A DNA stretch of 64,000 bases, taken from positions 415,292 to 479,291 of the forward strand of contig JACKIC010000006.1 of NCBI GenBank assembly GCA_020638655.1, written 5' to 3'. Both the position numbers and the translations under genes were made by a program. Of this stretch, positions 49,765 to 58,910 are shown piece after piece. How positions within the stretch are numbered: the stretch's first letter is position 1; every line of letters begins with the position of its first letter. Below the pieces are notes generated by a model that did no database searches, was not told where the DNA came from, and saw only the letters and a program-made list of their open reading frames with translations. Source of the stretch: Planctomycetota bacterium (GTDB lineage Bacteria; Planctomycetota; UBA1135; UBA2386).

Positions 49765-50715
49765 ATGCGATCGACGCTTGCCGTACATCTGCTGCTGTCC
49801 TGCGCGCTGCTCGGGTGCGCGGCGTCGCCGCGGCCCGCGGCGGCGCCCGCCGACTGCGAGCTGTTCGTGCTCGGTATCGCCCAGGACGGCGGCCTGCCGC
49901 ACTTCGGCTGCGACAAGCCGTGCTGCGCCGATGCGCGCGCGACCGGGCGCGTGCTGTCGCCGGCCTGTCTCGGCGTCGTCGATCGCCGCGTCGGCAAGCT
50001 GCTGCTGATCGAGGCCACGCCCGCGGTCGAACGGCAGGTCGCGACGCTGCAGCAGCTGGCCGGCGCGACCGGCCGCGGTCGGCAGCCGATCGACGCGCTG
50101 CTGGTCACGCACGCGCACATCGGTCACTACCTGGGCCTGGCGTTCTTCGGGCGCGAGGTCGCGTCGACGCACGAGCTGCCGGTGTTCTGCACGCCGCGCT
50201 TCGCCGCGTTCCTGCGGTCGCAGGGGCCGTGGAAGCAGCTCGTCGAACTCGATCAGATCGCGCCGCGCGAATTCGTGATCGGCGAGTGGTTCGAGCCGTG
50301 GCCCGGGCTCGGTGTGCGCGCGCTGACGGTGCCGCACCGCGACGAGTTCTCGGACACGGTCGCCTACCAGCTGCGCGGACCGCGCCGCAGCGTCCTGTTC
50401 GTGCCCGACGTCGACGCGTGGGAGCGCCAGCCCGGCCTGCTCGAGCGCCTGCTCGAGGGCGTCGACGTCGCCTACCTCGACGGCACGTTCTTCGACGGCA
50501 GCGAGCTGCCCGAACGCAACCTCGACGAGATCCGGCACCCGCTGATGACGCGCACCATGCAGCGGCTCGGTGAGGCGGCGCGGCGACAGCCCGGCAAGCT
50601 GCGCTTCATCCACCTGAACCACACCAACCCGGCGCTGCACGATCCGGCGGTGCGCGCGCAGGTCGAGGCGGCGGGCTTCGCGATCGCCAGCGAGGGCGAA
50701 CGCGTCAGCCTGTGA
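49765..50715 (+). CDS. PqqB-like metallo-beta-lactamase-fold lipoprotein
   Basis: A 316-aa protein with a lipoprotein signal (LLLSCALLGC, Cys at the lipobox). The MBL domain is PqqB-like: LFVLGIAQDGGLPHFGC then CC. The metal motif is THAHIGHYLGL, so the usual Asp of HxHxDH is Gly, then VPHRDEFSDT and LNHTNPALHD. Metal binding is probably altered. PqqB releases PQQ from its precursor, but this member is exported, so it is more likely a separate hydrolase. The 3' end overlaps the convergent M48 gene by 11 bases. Confidence 0.7.
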   Translation: MRSTLAVHLLLSCALLGCAASPRPAAAPADCELFVLGIAQDGGLPHFGCDKPCCADARATGRVLSPACLGVVDRRVGKLLLIEATPAVERQVATLQQLAGATGRGRQPIDALLVTHAHIGHYLGLAFFGREVASTHELPVFCTPRFAAFLRSQGPWKQLVELDQIAPREFVIGEWFEPWPGLGVRALTVPHRDEFSDTVAYQLRGPRRSVLFVPDVDAWERQPGLLERLLEGVDVAYLDGTFFDGSELPERNLDEIRHPLMTRTMQRLGEAARRQPGKLRFIHLNHTNPALHDPAVRAQVEAAGFAIASEGERVSL

Positions 50716-52678
50716 CCGCGGCGCGCAGCGGCTGACCGTCCGGCGCCAGCACCAGCGGGATCGGGCAGTCCCACAGCTCGGCGAGCGCGCGCAGCAGGTC
50801 GGCTTCGTCGACGTCGAGGCTGCCGTCGGCGCCCGCGACTTCGGCGCACGCCAGCAGCAGGTTGCGCTTGCCGAGCGGCGAGACGCGATGCAGCGCGGTC
50901 ACCGCGGCGTCGAGGTCGGTGATCAGCGAGCGCTGCCGCGGCAGCAGCTCGATCGAGACCCCGGCGCTGAGCGCCTTGGTGCCGCGCGCGAACGAGGCGC
51001 GCGCCTCGTCGTCGTCCGCGGCGCCGACGCGGGCGAGCGCCGACAGCACCACGGCGATCGACTCGCCGTGCTGCACCAGCGGATCGGGGCGGCCCTGCGG
51101 CCGGAACGGCAGCTCGTCGGGCAGCCGCAGGTGGCGCTCGAGCATGCGCAGCAGCGCGAACTCGAACGGCGACAGCACCCCGTCGGCCAGCGCCAGCCGC
51201 CGCGCCTGTTGCCGCAGCTCGGCGATCTGCGGGCCGCGCAGCGTGCGCAGGGTGGCGATCGCCAGGCCCAGCAGCGGCAGGTGCAGGTGGCGACCGCAGT
51301 GCGACAGTGCGTCCCTGGCGACGGTGGCCTCGTGGGCGAGTTCGGGGTCGCTGGCCATGGTCTCGCCAAGCAATTCGCGGCGCTCGCCGGCGTCGCGCGG
51401 CAGCAGCAGCGCCAGCACCAGCGCACGCGCGCGCAGCGGGTCGTGCGCGGCGGCCGACAGGTCGAGTGGGATCTCGTCCAGGAGGGCGCGCGCGGCGTCG
51501 ACCTGCGCGGGGCTCACGTCGCCCGCGGACTCGACCACGGCGCGGCCGCTGACGCGGTTGGCGAAGCCCCTGGTCGCCGCGGTGGCGCCGGCCGGGGCCG
51601 CTGCCGCGACCAGCGCCGCGGCGCCGCCGGCCACGCGCGGCGCGGGCGTCGCAGCGGCCGCCGCGGCCATCGAGTCGGCGCCCGCGAGGTTGCGCGTGAA
51701 GCCCGGCAGGATGCGTTCGACGCGCTGTTGGATCGGCGGGTGGGTGGCCATCGAGTTGCCGAGGAAGTGGCTCATGCCGTCGGCGAACAGCATGTGGCTC
51801 GCCGACTCGGTCTGCGGGCTCTTCAGCTTGCTGCCAAGCCCGCCGATCTTGGCCAGCGCCATGCCGATGCCGCGCGGGTTGCGCGTGTACTGCACCGCGC
51901 TCGCGTCGGCGAGGAACTCGCGTTGCCGCGACACCGCGGCCTGGATCAGCCGCGCGAACAGCACGCCGATGCCGCCGATGATCAGCAGCGCGAAGCCGAA
52001 CAGCACCAGCCCCGCAGCGCCGCCCTTCTTGTTGCCGCCGCCGCCGCCGCGGCCGACGACGCGCACCAGGATGCGGCCGACGGTGGCGATGCAGACGATG
52101 CCGAACAGCACGCCCATGATGCGGATGTTGAGCCGCATGTCGCCGTGGAAGACGTGGCTGAACTCGTGCGCGACCACGCCCTGCAGCTCGTCGCGGTCGA
52201 GCTGCTCCAGGCAGCCGCGGGTCACGGCGACGACCGCGTCGGCGGGGCTCCAGCCGGCCGCGAAGGCGTTGATCGCGCGTTCGTCGTCGAGCACGTAGAT
52301 CGCCGGCACCGGTGTGCCCGAGGCGATCGCCATCTCCTCGACGATGTTGCGGAACATGCGTTCCTTCTCGTCCTTGGTCTGCAGGTCGATCGGCCTGCCG
52401 CCGAGCAGCTCGGCGACCTTCTTGCCGCCGCTGCGCAGCTGCGCGACCTTGAACGTGCTGGCCAGGAAGATCAGCGCCATGGTGCCGCCGGCGACGACCG
52501 CGAAGACGTCGGCGCGCCAGTAGCCGCCGCCGTGCCGATCGGCGATCTGCAGCGTCGCCGCGGCGGCGAGGTAGACGCAGGTGACGATGCCGAGCACGGC
52601 GAGGCCGAACCACACGAGCAGCCACTTCGAGGCGCGGCGCGCGCGTTCCTGGTGGCCGAAGAAGTCCATGGTCGTCAT
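50705..52678 (-). CDS. M48-family membrane metalloprotease with C-terminal domain
   Basis: A 657-aa protein. Two N-terminal membrane helices (about 20-43 and 56-75) are followed by an M48 peptidase (HtpX-like): HEFSH at 171-175 (zinc ligands H171 and H175, catalytic E172), another membrane pair (about 188-250) and the third ligand in REFLADASAV. After an Ala-rich linker (about 335-400), residues about 415-650 form a helical domain; its end (LLACAEVAGADGSLDVDEAD) has the acidic pattern of TerB-like domains. It likely clears damaged membrane proteins. ATG 52678 chosen. Confidence 0.8.
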   Translation of the reverse strand: MTTMDFFGHQERARRASKWLLVWFGLAVLGIVTCVYLAAAATLQIADRHGGGYWRADVFAVVAGGTMALIFLASTFKVAQLRSGGKKVAELLGGRPIDLQTKDEKERMFRNIVEEMAIASGTPVPAIYVLDDERAINAFAAGWSPADAVVAVTRGCLEQLDRDELQGVVAHEFSHVFHGDMRLNIRIMGVLFGIVCIATVGRILVRVVGRGGGGGNKKGGAAGLVLFGFALLIIGGIGVLFARLIQAAVSRQREFLADASAVQYTRNPRGIGMALAKIGGLGSKLKSPQTESASHMLFADGMSHFLGNSMATHPPIQQRVERILPGFTRNLAGADSMAAAAAATPAPRVAGGAAALVAAAAPAGATAATRGFANRVSGRAVVESAGDVSPAQVDAARALLDEIPLDLSAAAHDPLRARALVLALLLPRDAGERRELLGETMASDPELAHEATVARDALSHCGRHLHLPLLGLAIATLRTLRGPQIAELRQQARRLALADGVLSPFEFALLRMLERHLRLPDELPFRPQGRPDPLVQHGESIAVVLSALARVGAADDDEARASFARGTKALSAGVSIELLPRQRSLITDLDAAVTALHRVSPLGKRNLLLACAEVAGADGSLDVDEADLLRALAELWDCPIPLVLAPDGQPLRAAVTG

Positions 52679-52695
52679 CGTCGTCGGGTCCCCCC

Positions 52696-53343
52696 TCACG
52701 AGCCTTCGAGTTCGAACAGCGGCACGCCGGCGCGGCGCGCGGTGAAGACGCTGCCGCCGCAGTCCTGGAAGTCTGTGGCCAGCCGACGGCGATACCAGTC
52801 GCCGGGGCGCAGATGCACGTCGCCGTCGGTCACCGAGCGATCGCAGTTCTGTTCCCAGTCGAGCCTGGTCAGCGCCTCGAGGTAGAGCGCGCCGCGGCAC
52901 AGGCGGCCGAAGTTGGTGATGGCCCGCGCCGCGGTGTCGTCGTCGAGGTACTGCAGCACGCCCTGGCAGATCACGAGGTCGAATTCGCCGTGCCGCCCGG
53001 TCGGCGCGAAGTCCGCGGCCGAGCCGTGCTGCCAGCCGAACCGCTCGCACAGATAGCGGCTGTATTCGACGCCCAGGTAGGTCGCCTGAGGCCACAGCTT
53101 CGCTGCCGCGTCGCGCCAGTGACCGACGCCGCAACCCAGGTCCAGAATGCGCCGCACCGGCACGTCCAGGTAGGTCAGGTAGGCCGCCACGAACCCGGCC
53201 AACTTGCGGACCGCCGCCCGATCGCCGACCCGGGTGCGCGGGTCTTCATAGAAGCGGCGGTAGTAGGCGGCCCCGAAGGCGTCGGGGCTGGCGGCCGGGG
53301 TCAGGCCTGGGCGACGGCGGGCTGCTGGCTTGGACATGTGCAT
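52696..53343 (-). CDS. Class I SAM-dependent methyltransferase
   Basis: A 215-aa protein with SAM motif I RILDLGCGVGHWRDAAA, then YLGVEYSRYLCERF (acidic Glu for the ribose) and FDLVICQGVLQYLDD. It is a small cytoplasmic methyltransferase with no hint of the substrate. The N-terminus MSKPAARRRPGLTPAAS is low complexity; ATG 53337 is an alternative start. It lies 17 bases upstream of the M48 gene on the same strand. Confidence 0.8.
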   Translation of the reverse strand: MHMSKPAARRRPGLTPAASPDAFGAAYYRRFYEDPRTRVGDRAAVRKLAGFVAAYLTYLDVPVRRILDLGCGVGHWRDAAAKLWPQATYLGVEYSRYLCERFGWQHGSAADFAPTGRHGEFDLVICQGVLQYLDDDTAARAITNFGRLCRGALYLEALTRLDWEQNCDRSVTDGDVHLRPGDWYRRRLATDFQDCGGSVFTARRAGVPLFELEGS

Positions 53344-53360
53344 TGCGGCAGGGGGGATGC

Positions 53361-53390
53361 TTGATACATCACCGCAGCCCCTCCTAGAAT
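53361..53390 (+). promoter_or_regulatory. Sigma-70 promoter of infA
   Basis: TTGATA (53361-53366), an 18-base spacer and TAGAAT (53385-53390); both hexamers match 5 of 6 bases. It lies about 100 bases before the infA GTG. Confidence 0.6.
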
Positions 53391-53487
53391 GCTCCGCCCC
53401 GTCTGTGCGTGGAAGCAGTCTCTTCCGCGGATCGCGAACGATCCGCTGCCGCCGTCTGCGGCGCGTCGGACGTTCACCGGAGTTCTC

Positions 53488-53699
<212 letters not shown>

Positions 53700-53703
<4 letters not shown>

Positions 53704-54170
53704 GCGCCCAGGCGGATGCCGCCGTCACCGTTCGCGCGGCCCGGCCCGCGGACGTCGCGACCATCTGCCGCTTCATCGCCGGCCTCGCCGCCTACGAGCG
53801 GCTCGAGCACCAGCTGGACCTCGACGAGGCGCGCCTGCACGAGCATCTGTTCGGCCAGCAACCGGTCTGCGGCGCCCTGATCGCCGAGAGCGGCGGGCTG
53901 CCCATCGGCTTCGCCCTCTACTTCGCGACCTACTCGACCTTCCGCACGCGGCCCTGCATGCACCTCGAGGACCTGTTCGTCGAGCCCGAGCATCGCGGCA
54001 AGGGCGCTGGCCTGGCCCTGCTGCGCGCCGTCGCCGACGAAGCCCGCGCCCGCGGCTGCCCGCGCCTGGACTGGAACGTGCTCGACTGGAACACCTCCGC
54101 GATCGAGTTCTACGAGCAACAAGGCGCCCAGCTGCTCCCCGACTGGCGCGTCTGCCGCCTCGAGCTCTGA
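53700..54170 (+). CDS. GNAT-family N-acetyltransferase
   Basis: A 156-aa GNAT: VRAARPADVATICRFIAGLA, FALYFATYSTFRTRPCMHLE, DLFVEPEHRGKGAGLALLRA (the acetyl-CoA loop, R-G-K-G-A-G) and the late DWNTSAIEFYEQQGAQ. This subgroup resembles diamine (spermidine/spermine-type) acetyltransferases. The start is GTG 53700, coupled to infA. A repeated element starts directly after its stop codon. Confidence 0.85.
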
Positions 54171-54208
54171 GCGTACGGTACCGGGTACAAACCACACATT
54201 GCGCGGTG
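54171..54208. repeat. Copy 1 of a ~37-bp intergenic repeat
   Basis: It starts at the first base after the GNAT stop. It shares the 19-base core ACCGGGTACAAACCACACA and flanking GCGTAC...GCGCGGTG with copy 2 at 59286-59321. The left end has the inverted GTAC/GTAC pair. The core is exactly conserved between copies. Confidence 0.65.
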
Positions 54209-54221
54209 CGGCGGCCTCGGG

Positions 54222-57170
54222 TCAGGGGTGTCGGACCAGGATCTCGCGGCCGTCGTCGTCGGCGGCAGCGATCGAGAACGTGTTGCGCACGCTGCGCCCG
54301 AACTCGTCGGTGACCGTCAACTCATAGTAGCCGGCGACGAGTCGCCGCGGAACGAGACGGTCCTCGGTGCCGCGGATCCACTCGGTCTGCTGCAGCAGGT
54401 TGACGCCGTCGCGCGACCAGCGATAGCTGATGCCCTGCAGCCCCGACTCGGTGGGTGGGGCCAGACGCAGCACGCAGGCCACGCTCGCCGGAACGGTCAA
54501 CTGCACGGTGACCTGCCGGTCTTCGAGCAGCTGCAGCGGCGCGTCGACCACCGGGTGCTTCGCGTCGAAGACCCGCACGACGAGCGGTTCGTCGCCGATC
54601 GTCAGCGCGAACTGAACCCTGCCAGCGCGCGTGGTGCCGGCGGCGAGGATCTGGTCGAAACCTCCGACCTCGCGGACCACCTGGCAGTCGACGTCGTCGA
54701 GCAAGGTGCCGGCTGCGTCGCACACCACGACTTCGGCGAAGCCTTGCGGCGCGAACGTCATCGTGCCCAGGTCGACGGTCGCGTCGCTGCGCAGTTCGAA
54801 CGGCTCGGTCCAGGCAGTGCGGTGGCCGACCTCTCGCGAGGCGCTGGCGCGGTAGCGGCCCGGCGGTAGCGGACCGACCCGGAACGAGCCGTCCGCGGTC
54901 GCTGGTTCCGAGATCGGGAACAGCATGGCTTCGCGCCACAGGTGGATGATCTGCTGGCGCCGTGGCTCGCCATCGGGGCCGGCGATCCTGCCGACCACGA
55001 ACGCGCTCGGGGCCGCATGGCGCGGCACGACCAGACGCAGTTCGCTGCCGCCGCCGGACACGCCCAGTCGGACCAGACTCGGGATCTTCGAACCGCCTTC
55101 CGGAGCGAGCACCTGCACACGTCGCGGCCGGTCGCCGCAGTCGTCCAGTTCGAAGTGTCCCTGCGCGTCGGTGAATGCCACGCGGTGGGCGTCGGGGCCC
55201 GGCGCGCTGCTCTGTACCTCCCAGCCGGCGAGCGCGCGTCCCGTCTCGTCGACGACGACGCCGCGGATCGAGGCCCCGGTGCCGAGCTGCGGGTCCCAGC
55301 GCCGCTCCTCGTCGTCGTGCAGCACCAACGTCGTGGCGGCGGCGCGCCGTGGCTTCGTCTGCCGCGCCTCGATGCGGGCCGCGCCCGCGGCCACGTGCGG
55401 CAGGGTGTAGGTGCCGTTTGCGTCGGTCGTGGTGGTGTCGAAGCACCAGGCCGGGCCGACGCTGAGGCCGTCGAGTCGCAGCGCGCCGACGGCCGAAGGC
55501 CGCGCGAACAGCAGCACGTCGGCCGCGGGTCTGCCCTCGGCGTCGCGCGCGATCCCGCGCAGCTGCGCGCCGGCGGCGAGGCGGAACGTCATCGCGTGTG
55601 GTCCCGCGAACGGCAGCCGCACTTGCTGTCGCAGCGCCGCCGTGTCTGCGGCGCGCAGCCACACGGAGATGTCGGTGTCCGGCACCAGCCCGTCGGCGAC
55701 GAAGCGCCCGTCGGCATCGCAGCGCGTCTCGGCCGGTGGTCGATGGTGCCGCCACACGCTCTCGCGGTGCCAGGCGAGCTGCGAACGGTTGCCGACCAGC
55801 ACGCGCGCGCCGGCCGCCGGCCTACCGTCGGCGAGGAACACCTGCCCGAGCAGCGACGCGCCCGGCTCGTCGAGTTCGATGCGCACGTCCTGCGTGCTGC
55901 CGGGGACTCCTCGCACCAGGGTCAACGTCGACTGCCGCTTGCCGGGGGCGATCGCGGCGACGAAGCACTGCGGGGGCACGGCGCGCAGCGTGAACGTTCC
56001 GTCCACGGCGGCGGTGGCGACTTGTTCACCCTCGTCGCCGTTGCCGAACATCGACAGCCAGACTCGCGCCTCGGGCACCGGTTGTGCGGCCGCATCGACG
56101 ACGACGCCGCGCACGTCGATGCCGTCGCGGATCGAGAGCTCGACCTCGGCACGCTCGCCGCCGAGAATCGTGAAGCTCGCGCCGCGGCGCGAATCGACCC
56201 GGACATCGCCGTCGCCAGGTGCGAGACTCGCGAAGCTCGCCGCGCCGCCCGAGTCGGTCGTCGTGCGGAGTTCCGTCGCCTGCATCGCGCCGCTGTGCAT
56301 CCTCGCGATGACCTGCAGGTTCGCGCCGGGAGTGCCGTCGGGCCAGAACACCCGCACCTGCAGATCGCCGGTCGATTCGACCGCGGCGACGCGTATGCCC
56401 GCCGCGTCCGCCGCGCCGCTGCCGGACTGGGGGACCTCGGAGGGCTGCATCTGACCGCGCACGGCCGCCGGGGATTCCGTTCGCGGCGGCTGAATCGCGG
56501 CCGAGCCATCGGATGGCCAGGACTCGAACAGCACCAGCCCGAGGGCGGCGACCAGCAGCGCGGCGGCGATCTTCGTCTTCATGGTGAATGCCAGTGTCGA
56601 GAGCGCCGCGGTGGCAGTTGTCGGAGCGGTCGTGGTGAGCAACGCAGCGAAGGCTCGGCTTGCCGGTCCGCCGCGCTGCTGCAAGCGCTGCCGCAGGGTG
56701 TCGCGCGCGCGCCGTAAGTGGCTGCGCACCGCGTCTTCGCTGGCTCTGGCGCGGCGCGCCACGGTCGCGGTGTCGTCGCCATCGAAGTAGTGCCAGAGCA
56801 CGAACTCACGCTGCGGCGTCGGCAGTTCGAGCACCAGGCGTCCGAGCCGCTGGTGCATCTCGGCGCGCGCGACCAGGTCCGCGGCCGCTGCCGCGAAGCC
56901 GTCGTTGGCGACGGCGCGTTCGCGGCGCGCCGAGCGGCCGGCGGCGCGCGCCTGCAGGCGCAGGTGGTTGCGCAGCACCCGCGCGAGGAAGCCGCGCAGG
57001 TTGCCCAGGTGGCGCGGCGGGCTCTGCATCGCCGCCAGCAGGGTCGCCTGGGCCGCGTCCGCGGCGGCGTGGTGATCGCGGCACAGCTGCCGACTGAGCC
57101 GGCCCAACCAGTCGGCCTGGCTCAGCAGCATGTCGATGTCGGGGACCGAGTCGGCCGTCACACCATCCAC
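54222..57170 (-). CDS. ECF sigma factor fused to a membrane-anchored carboxypeptidase-regulatory-like protein
   Basis: A 982-aa fusion on a GTG start. Residues about 15-165 are an ECF sigma factor: region 2 (DAAQATLLAAMQSPPRHLGN, RGFLARVLRNHLRLQARAAG) and region 4 (LPTPQREFVLWHYFDGDDTA, then ARRARASEDAVRSHLRRARD). Residues 200-215 are one membrane helix (IAAALLVAALGLVLFE). The rest, about 240-982, is a row of beta-sandwich domains of the carboxypeptidase-regulatory kind (IDVRGVVVDAAAQPVPEARV, ASIRGVVVDETGRALAGWEV). A second gene starting in frame at ATG 56582 (MKTKIAAALL) is the alternative. Release of the sigma part would need cleavage near the membrane. Confidence 0.75.
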   Translation of the reverse strand: MDGVTADSVPDIDMLLSQADWLGRLSRQLCRDHHAAADAAQATLLAAMQSPPRHLGNLRGFLARVLRNHLRLQARAAGRSARRERAVANDGFAAAAADLVARAEMHQRLGRLVLELPTPQREFVLWHYFDGDDTATVARRARASEDAVRSHLRRARDTLRQRLQQRGGPASRAFAALLTTTAPTTATAALSTLAFTMKTKIAAALLVAALGLVLFESWPSDGSAAIQPPRTESPAAVRGQMQPSEVPQSGSGAADAAGIRVAAVESTGDLQVRVFWPDGTPGANLQVIARMHSGAMQATELRTTTDSGGAASFASLAPGDGDVRVDSRRGASFTILGGERAEVELSIRDGIDVRGVVVDAAAQPVPEARVWLSMFGNGDEGEQVATAAVDGTFTLRAVPPQCFVAAIAPGKRQSTLTLVRGVPGSTQDVRIELDEPGASLLGQVFLADGRPAAGARVLVGNRSQLAWHRESVWRHHRPPAETRCDADGRFVADGLVPDTDISVWLRAADTAALRQQVRLPFAGPHAMTFRLAAGAQLRGIARDAEGRPAADVLLFARPSAVGALRLDGLSVGPAWCFDTTTTDANGTYTLPHVAAGAARIEARQTKPRRAAATTLVLHDDEERRWDPQLGTGASIRGVVVDETGRALAGWEVQSSAPGPDAHRVAFTDAQGHFELDDCGDRPRRVQVLAPEGGSKIPSLVRLGVSGGGSELRLVVPRHAAPSAFVVGRIAGPDGEPRRQQIIHLWREAMLFPISEPATADGSFRVGPLPPGRYRASASREVGHRTAWTEPFELRSDATVDLGTMTFAPQGFAEVVVCDAAGTLLDDVDCQVVREVGGFDQILAAGTTRAGRVQFALTIGDEPLVVRVFDAKHPVVDAPLQLLEDRQVTVQLTVPASVACVLRLAPPTESGLQGISYRWSRDGVNLLQQTEWIRGTEDRLVPRRLVAGYYELTVTDEFGRSVRNTFSIAAADDDGREILVRHP

Positions 57171-57235
57171 AATGCCATGCCCGGGGCCCCCGGTCAGATT
57201 CTCCGTGCGGCCCGGCTGGGGGGCGGCCTCGGTGG

Positions 57236-57241
57236 CATAAT
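57236..57241 (+). promoter_or_regulatory. -10-like hexamer directly before the second selenoprotein gene
   Basis: CATAAT (5 of 6) ends 6 bases before the ATG 57248, which has no Shine-Dalgarno. If used, the mRNA would start at the ATG itself (leaderless). No clear -35. Confidence 0.35.
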
Positions 57242-57247
57242 GCGCCG

Positions 57248-58423
57248 ATGTTCCGGCCCGTCCCTGTCGTGTTGTTGCTGGCGTCGGCGCTGGCGTCAGC
57301 CCATGCCCAGAACGAGGCCCAGGCCCAGACCGCCCCGCTCGACCTCGCCGCCTTCACCCGCCTGCAGCAGGAACTGACCCCCGACCCCGCCGCCCCGTGG
57401 CGCTCCGTTCCCTGGCAGCTCGATCTGCTCGCCGCGCAGCGCGCCGCCGCCGCGTCGCACAAGCCGCTGTTCGTCTGGGCGATGGACGGGCACCCGCTCG
57501 GCTGCACTTGAAACAACGGCGTGCTCGACCGTGCGTCGACGTTCGCCAACCCGGGGCTGCTCGAGCTGCTGCGCACGCGCTTCGTGCCGGTCGCGATCGA
57601 TCAGGCGTACCAGCGTCGCCAGAAGGACAGCGAGGGGGACTTCTATCGCCGCATCGCCGCACAGAGCCCGCGCCACGACTTCGACTCGACCACGCAGGGT
57701 TTCTACGTCGCCACCGCGGCGGGTGAGCTGCTGCTCTACAACAACAACCGCGACCCGGCCAAGGTCGAACGGCTGGTGCGCGACGCGCTCGCGCGATTCG
57801 CGCAGCGCGCCCCGGGCGGGCAGGAGACCGCGCCGCTCGAGGTTGGTGAGGTCGACCGCCGCTGGCACCCGAAGGTGCCCGAGGGCGGGTTCGCCTTGCG
57901 GGTGCACGGCAAGGTGCTCGGCGGCTATCCGGCGCCCGAGGACGACTGGCAGCGCATCCTGCAGACCGCGATCTCGCGCGACAACCTGTGGGTGACGGGC
58001 GCCGAGCACCGGGCGCTGGTTCGCGGCGAACTGCCGCAGTCGCTGCTGCGCCGGATCGCGCATTTCCACCTCGTCGACGGCACGCGCGGCGAGCCGCCGA
58101 TGTGGAAACCCGAGGAAGTGCAGCGGATCGAGATCGTGCGCCAGGGCGACCGCCTGCAGGGTGAGGTCGTGCTGCAGACCGAAGACGGGGCGCGGCGCTT
58201 CGCGGCGCAGGTGCTCGGCTTCGTCGAGGTGATCGAAGGCAAGGTCACCCGCTTCGACCTCGTCGCGCGCGGGCTGTTCCGCGGCGAAGGCACCTACACG
58301 AAGAACGGTCCGCCGGGCGACTTCCCGTTCGCGGTCTCGCTCACGCTCGCCGACGGCAGCGACGTCGCCGACGCGATCCCGCCGCAGGGGTCGCGCGGCT
58401 GGATCGAGGGTTACCTGCGCTGA
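57248..58423 (+). CDS. Exported redox-type protein, probable selenoprotein (Cys-Thr-Sec88)
   Basis: The gene reads as one 391-aa protein if the in-frame TGA at 57509-57511 is Sec. A signal peptide (MFRPVPVVLLLASALASAHA) is followed by a helix-strand unit like a thioredoxin start (SHKPLFVWAMDGHPLGCT), the TGA, and NNGVLDRASTFANPGLLELL then FVPVAID, which fits helix and strand of a thioredoxin-like fold of the kind seen in DUF255 proteins. So the active site is C-T-U (Cys86, Thr87, Sec88). The frame and codon use run on with no break to 58423. A hairpin follows 13 bases later. The rest (about 195-391) is unrecognised. The family is not known to me. Confidence 0.8.
57518..57547 (+). promoter_or_regulatory. 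SECIS-like hairpin of the second selenoprotein gene
   Basis: The lower stem is GGCG (57518-57521) with CGCC (57544-57547); an internal loop TGC/CGTT follows, then the upper stem TCGAC (57525-57529) with GTCGA (57535-57539) closing the loop CGTGC. The loop begins 18 bases after the TGA, in the SECIS range. Confidence 0.55.
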
Positions 58424-58451
58424 CCGCCCTGCGCTACGCTGCCGCGCCGCG

Positions 58452-58910
58452 ATGACCGACACCACCCACACGATCCGCCTGCACCGCGTGCTGCGCGCCC
58501 CGCCCGAGCGCATCTACCGCGCGTTCCTCGACCCCGACGCGATGGTCAAGTGGCTGCCGCCGAACGGTTTCACCGGCAAGGTGCATCACCTCGACGCGCG
58601 CGTCGGCGGCGGCTATCGCATGTCCTTCACCAATTTCGGCACCGGCACCAGCCACGCGTTCGGCGGCACCTACGAAGAGCTGACGCCGGGCCAGTGCATC
58701 CGCTACTCGGACCGCTTCGAGGACCCCAATCTGCCCGGCGCGATGCGCGTCACGATCACCCTGCGCCAGGTGCTGAACGGTACCGACCTGCAGGTCGTGC
58801 AGGAGGGTGTGCCCGCTGCGATTCCCGCGGAGTTCTGCTACGCCGGGTGGCACGAGTCGTTGCTGCTGCTCGCGCACCTCGTCGAGCCGGAGATCCCCGA
58901 TGGTGCGTAG
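58452..58910 (+). CDS. AHSA1-type SRPBCC protein
   Basis: A 152-aa SRPBCC protein: HTIRLHRVLRAPPERIYRAF, DAMVKWLPPNGFTGKVHHLD, GGGYRMSFTNFGTG and FCYAGWHESLLLLAHLVEP. This is the AHSA1/YndB-like subgroup of small-molecule-binding proteins. The start is ATG 58452. The last 11 bases overlap the next gene. Confidence 0.85.
   Translation: MTDTTHTIRLHRVLRAPPERIYRAFLDPDAMVKWLPPNGFTGKVHHLDARVGGGYRMSFTNFGTGTSHAFGGTYEELTPGQCIRYSDRFEDPNLPGAMRVTITLRQVLNGTDLQVVQEGVPAAIPAEFCYAGWHESLLLLAHLVEPEIPDGA

Noticed and set aside
57509..57511. Two separate genes split at this TGA
   Set aside because: The second part has no good start codon or Shine-Dalgarno after the TGA, and the frame and fold continue across it.
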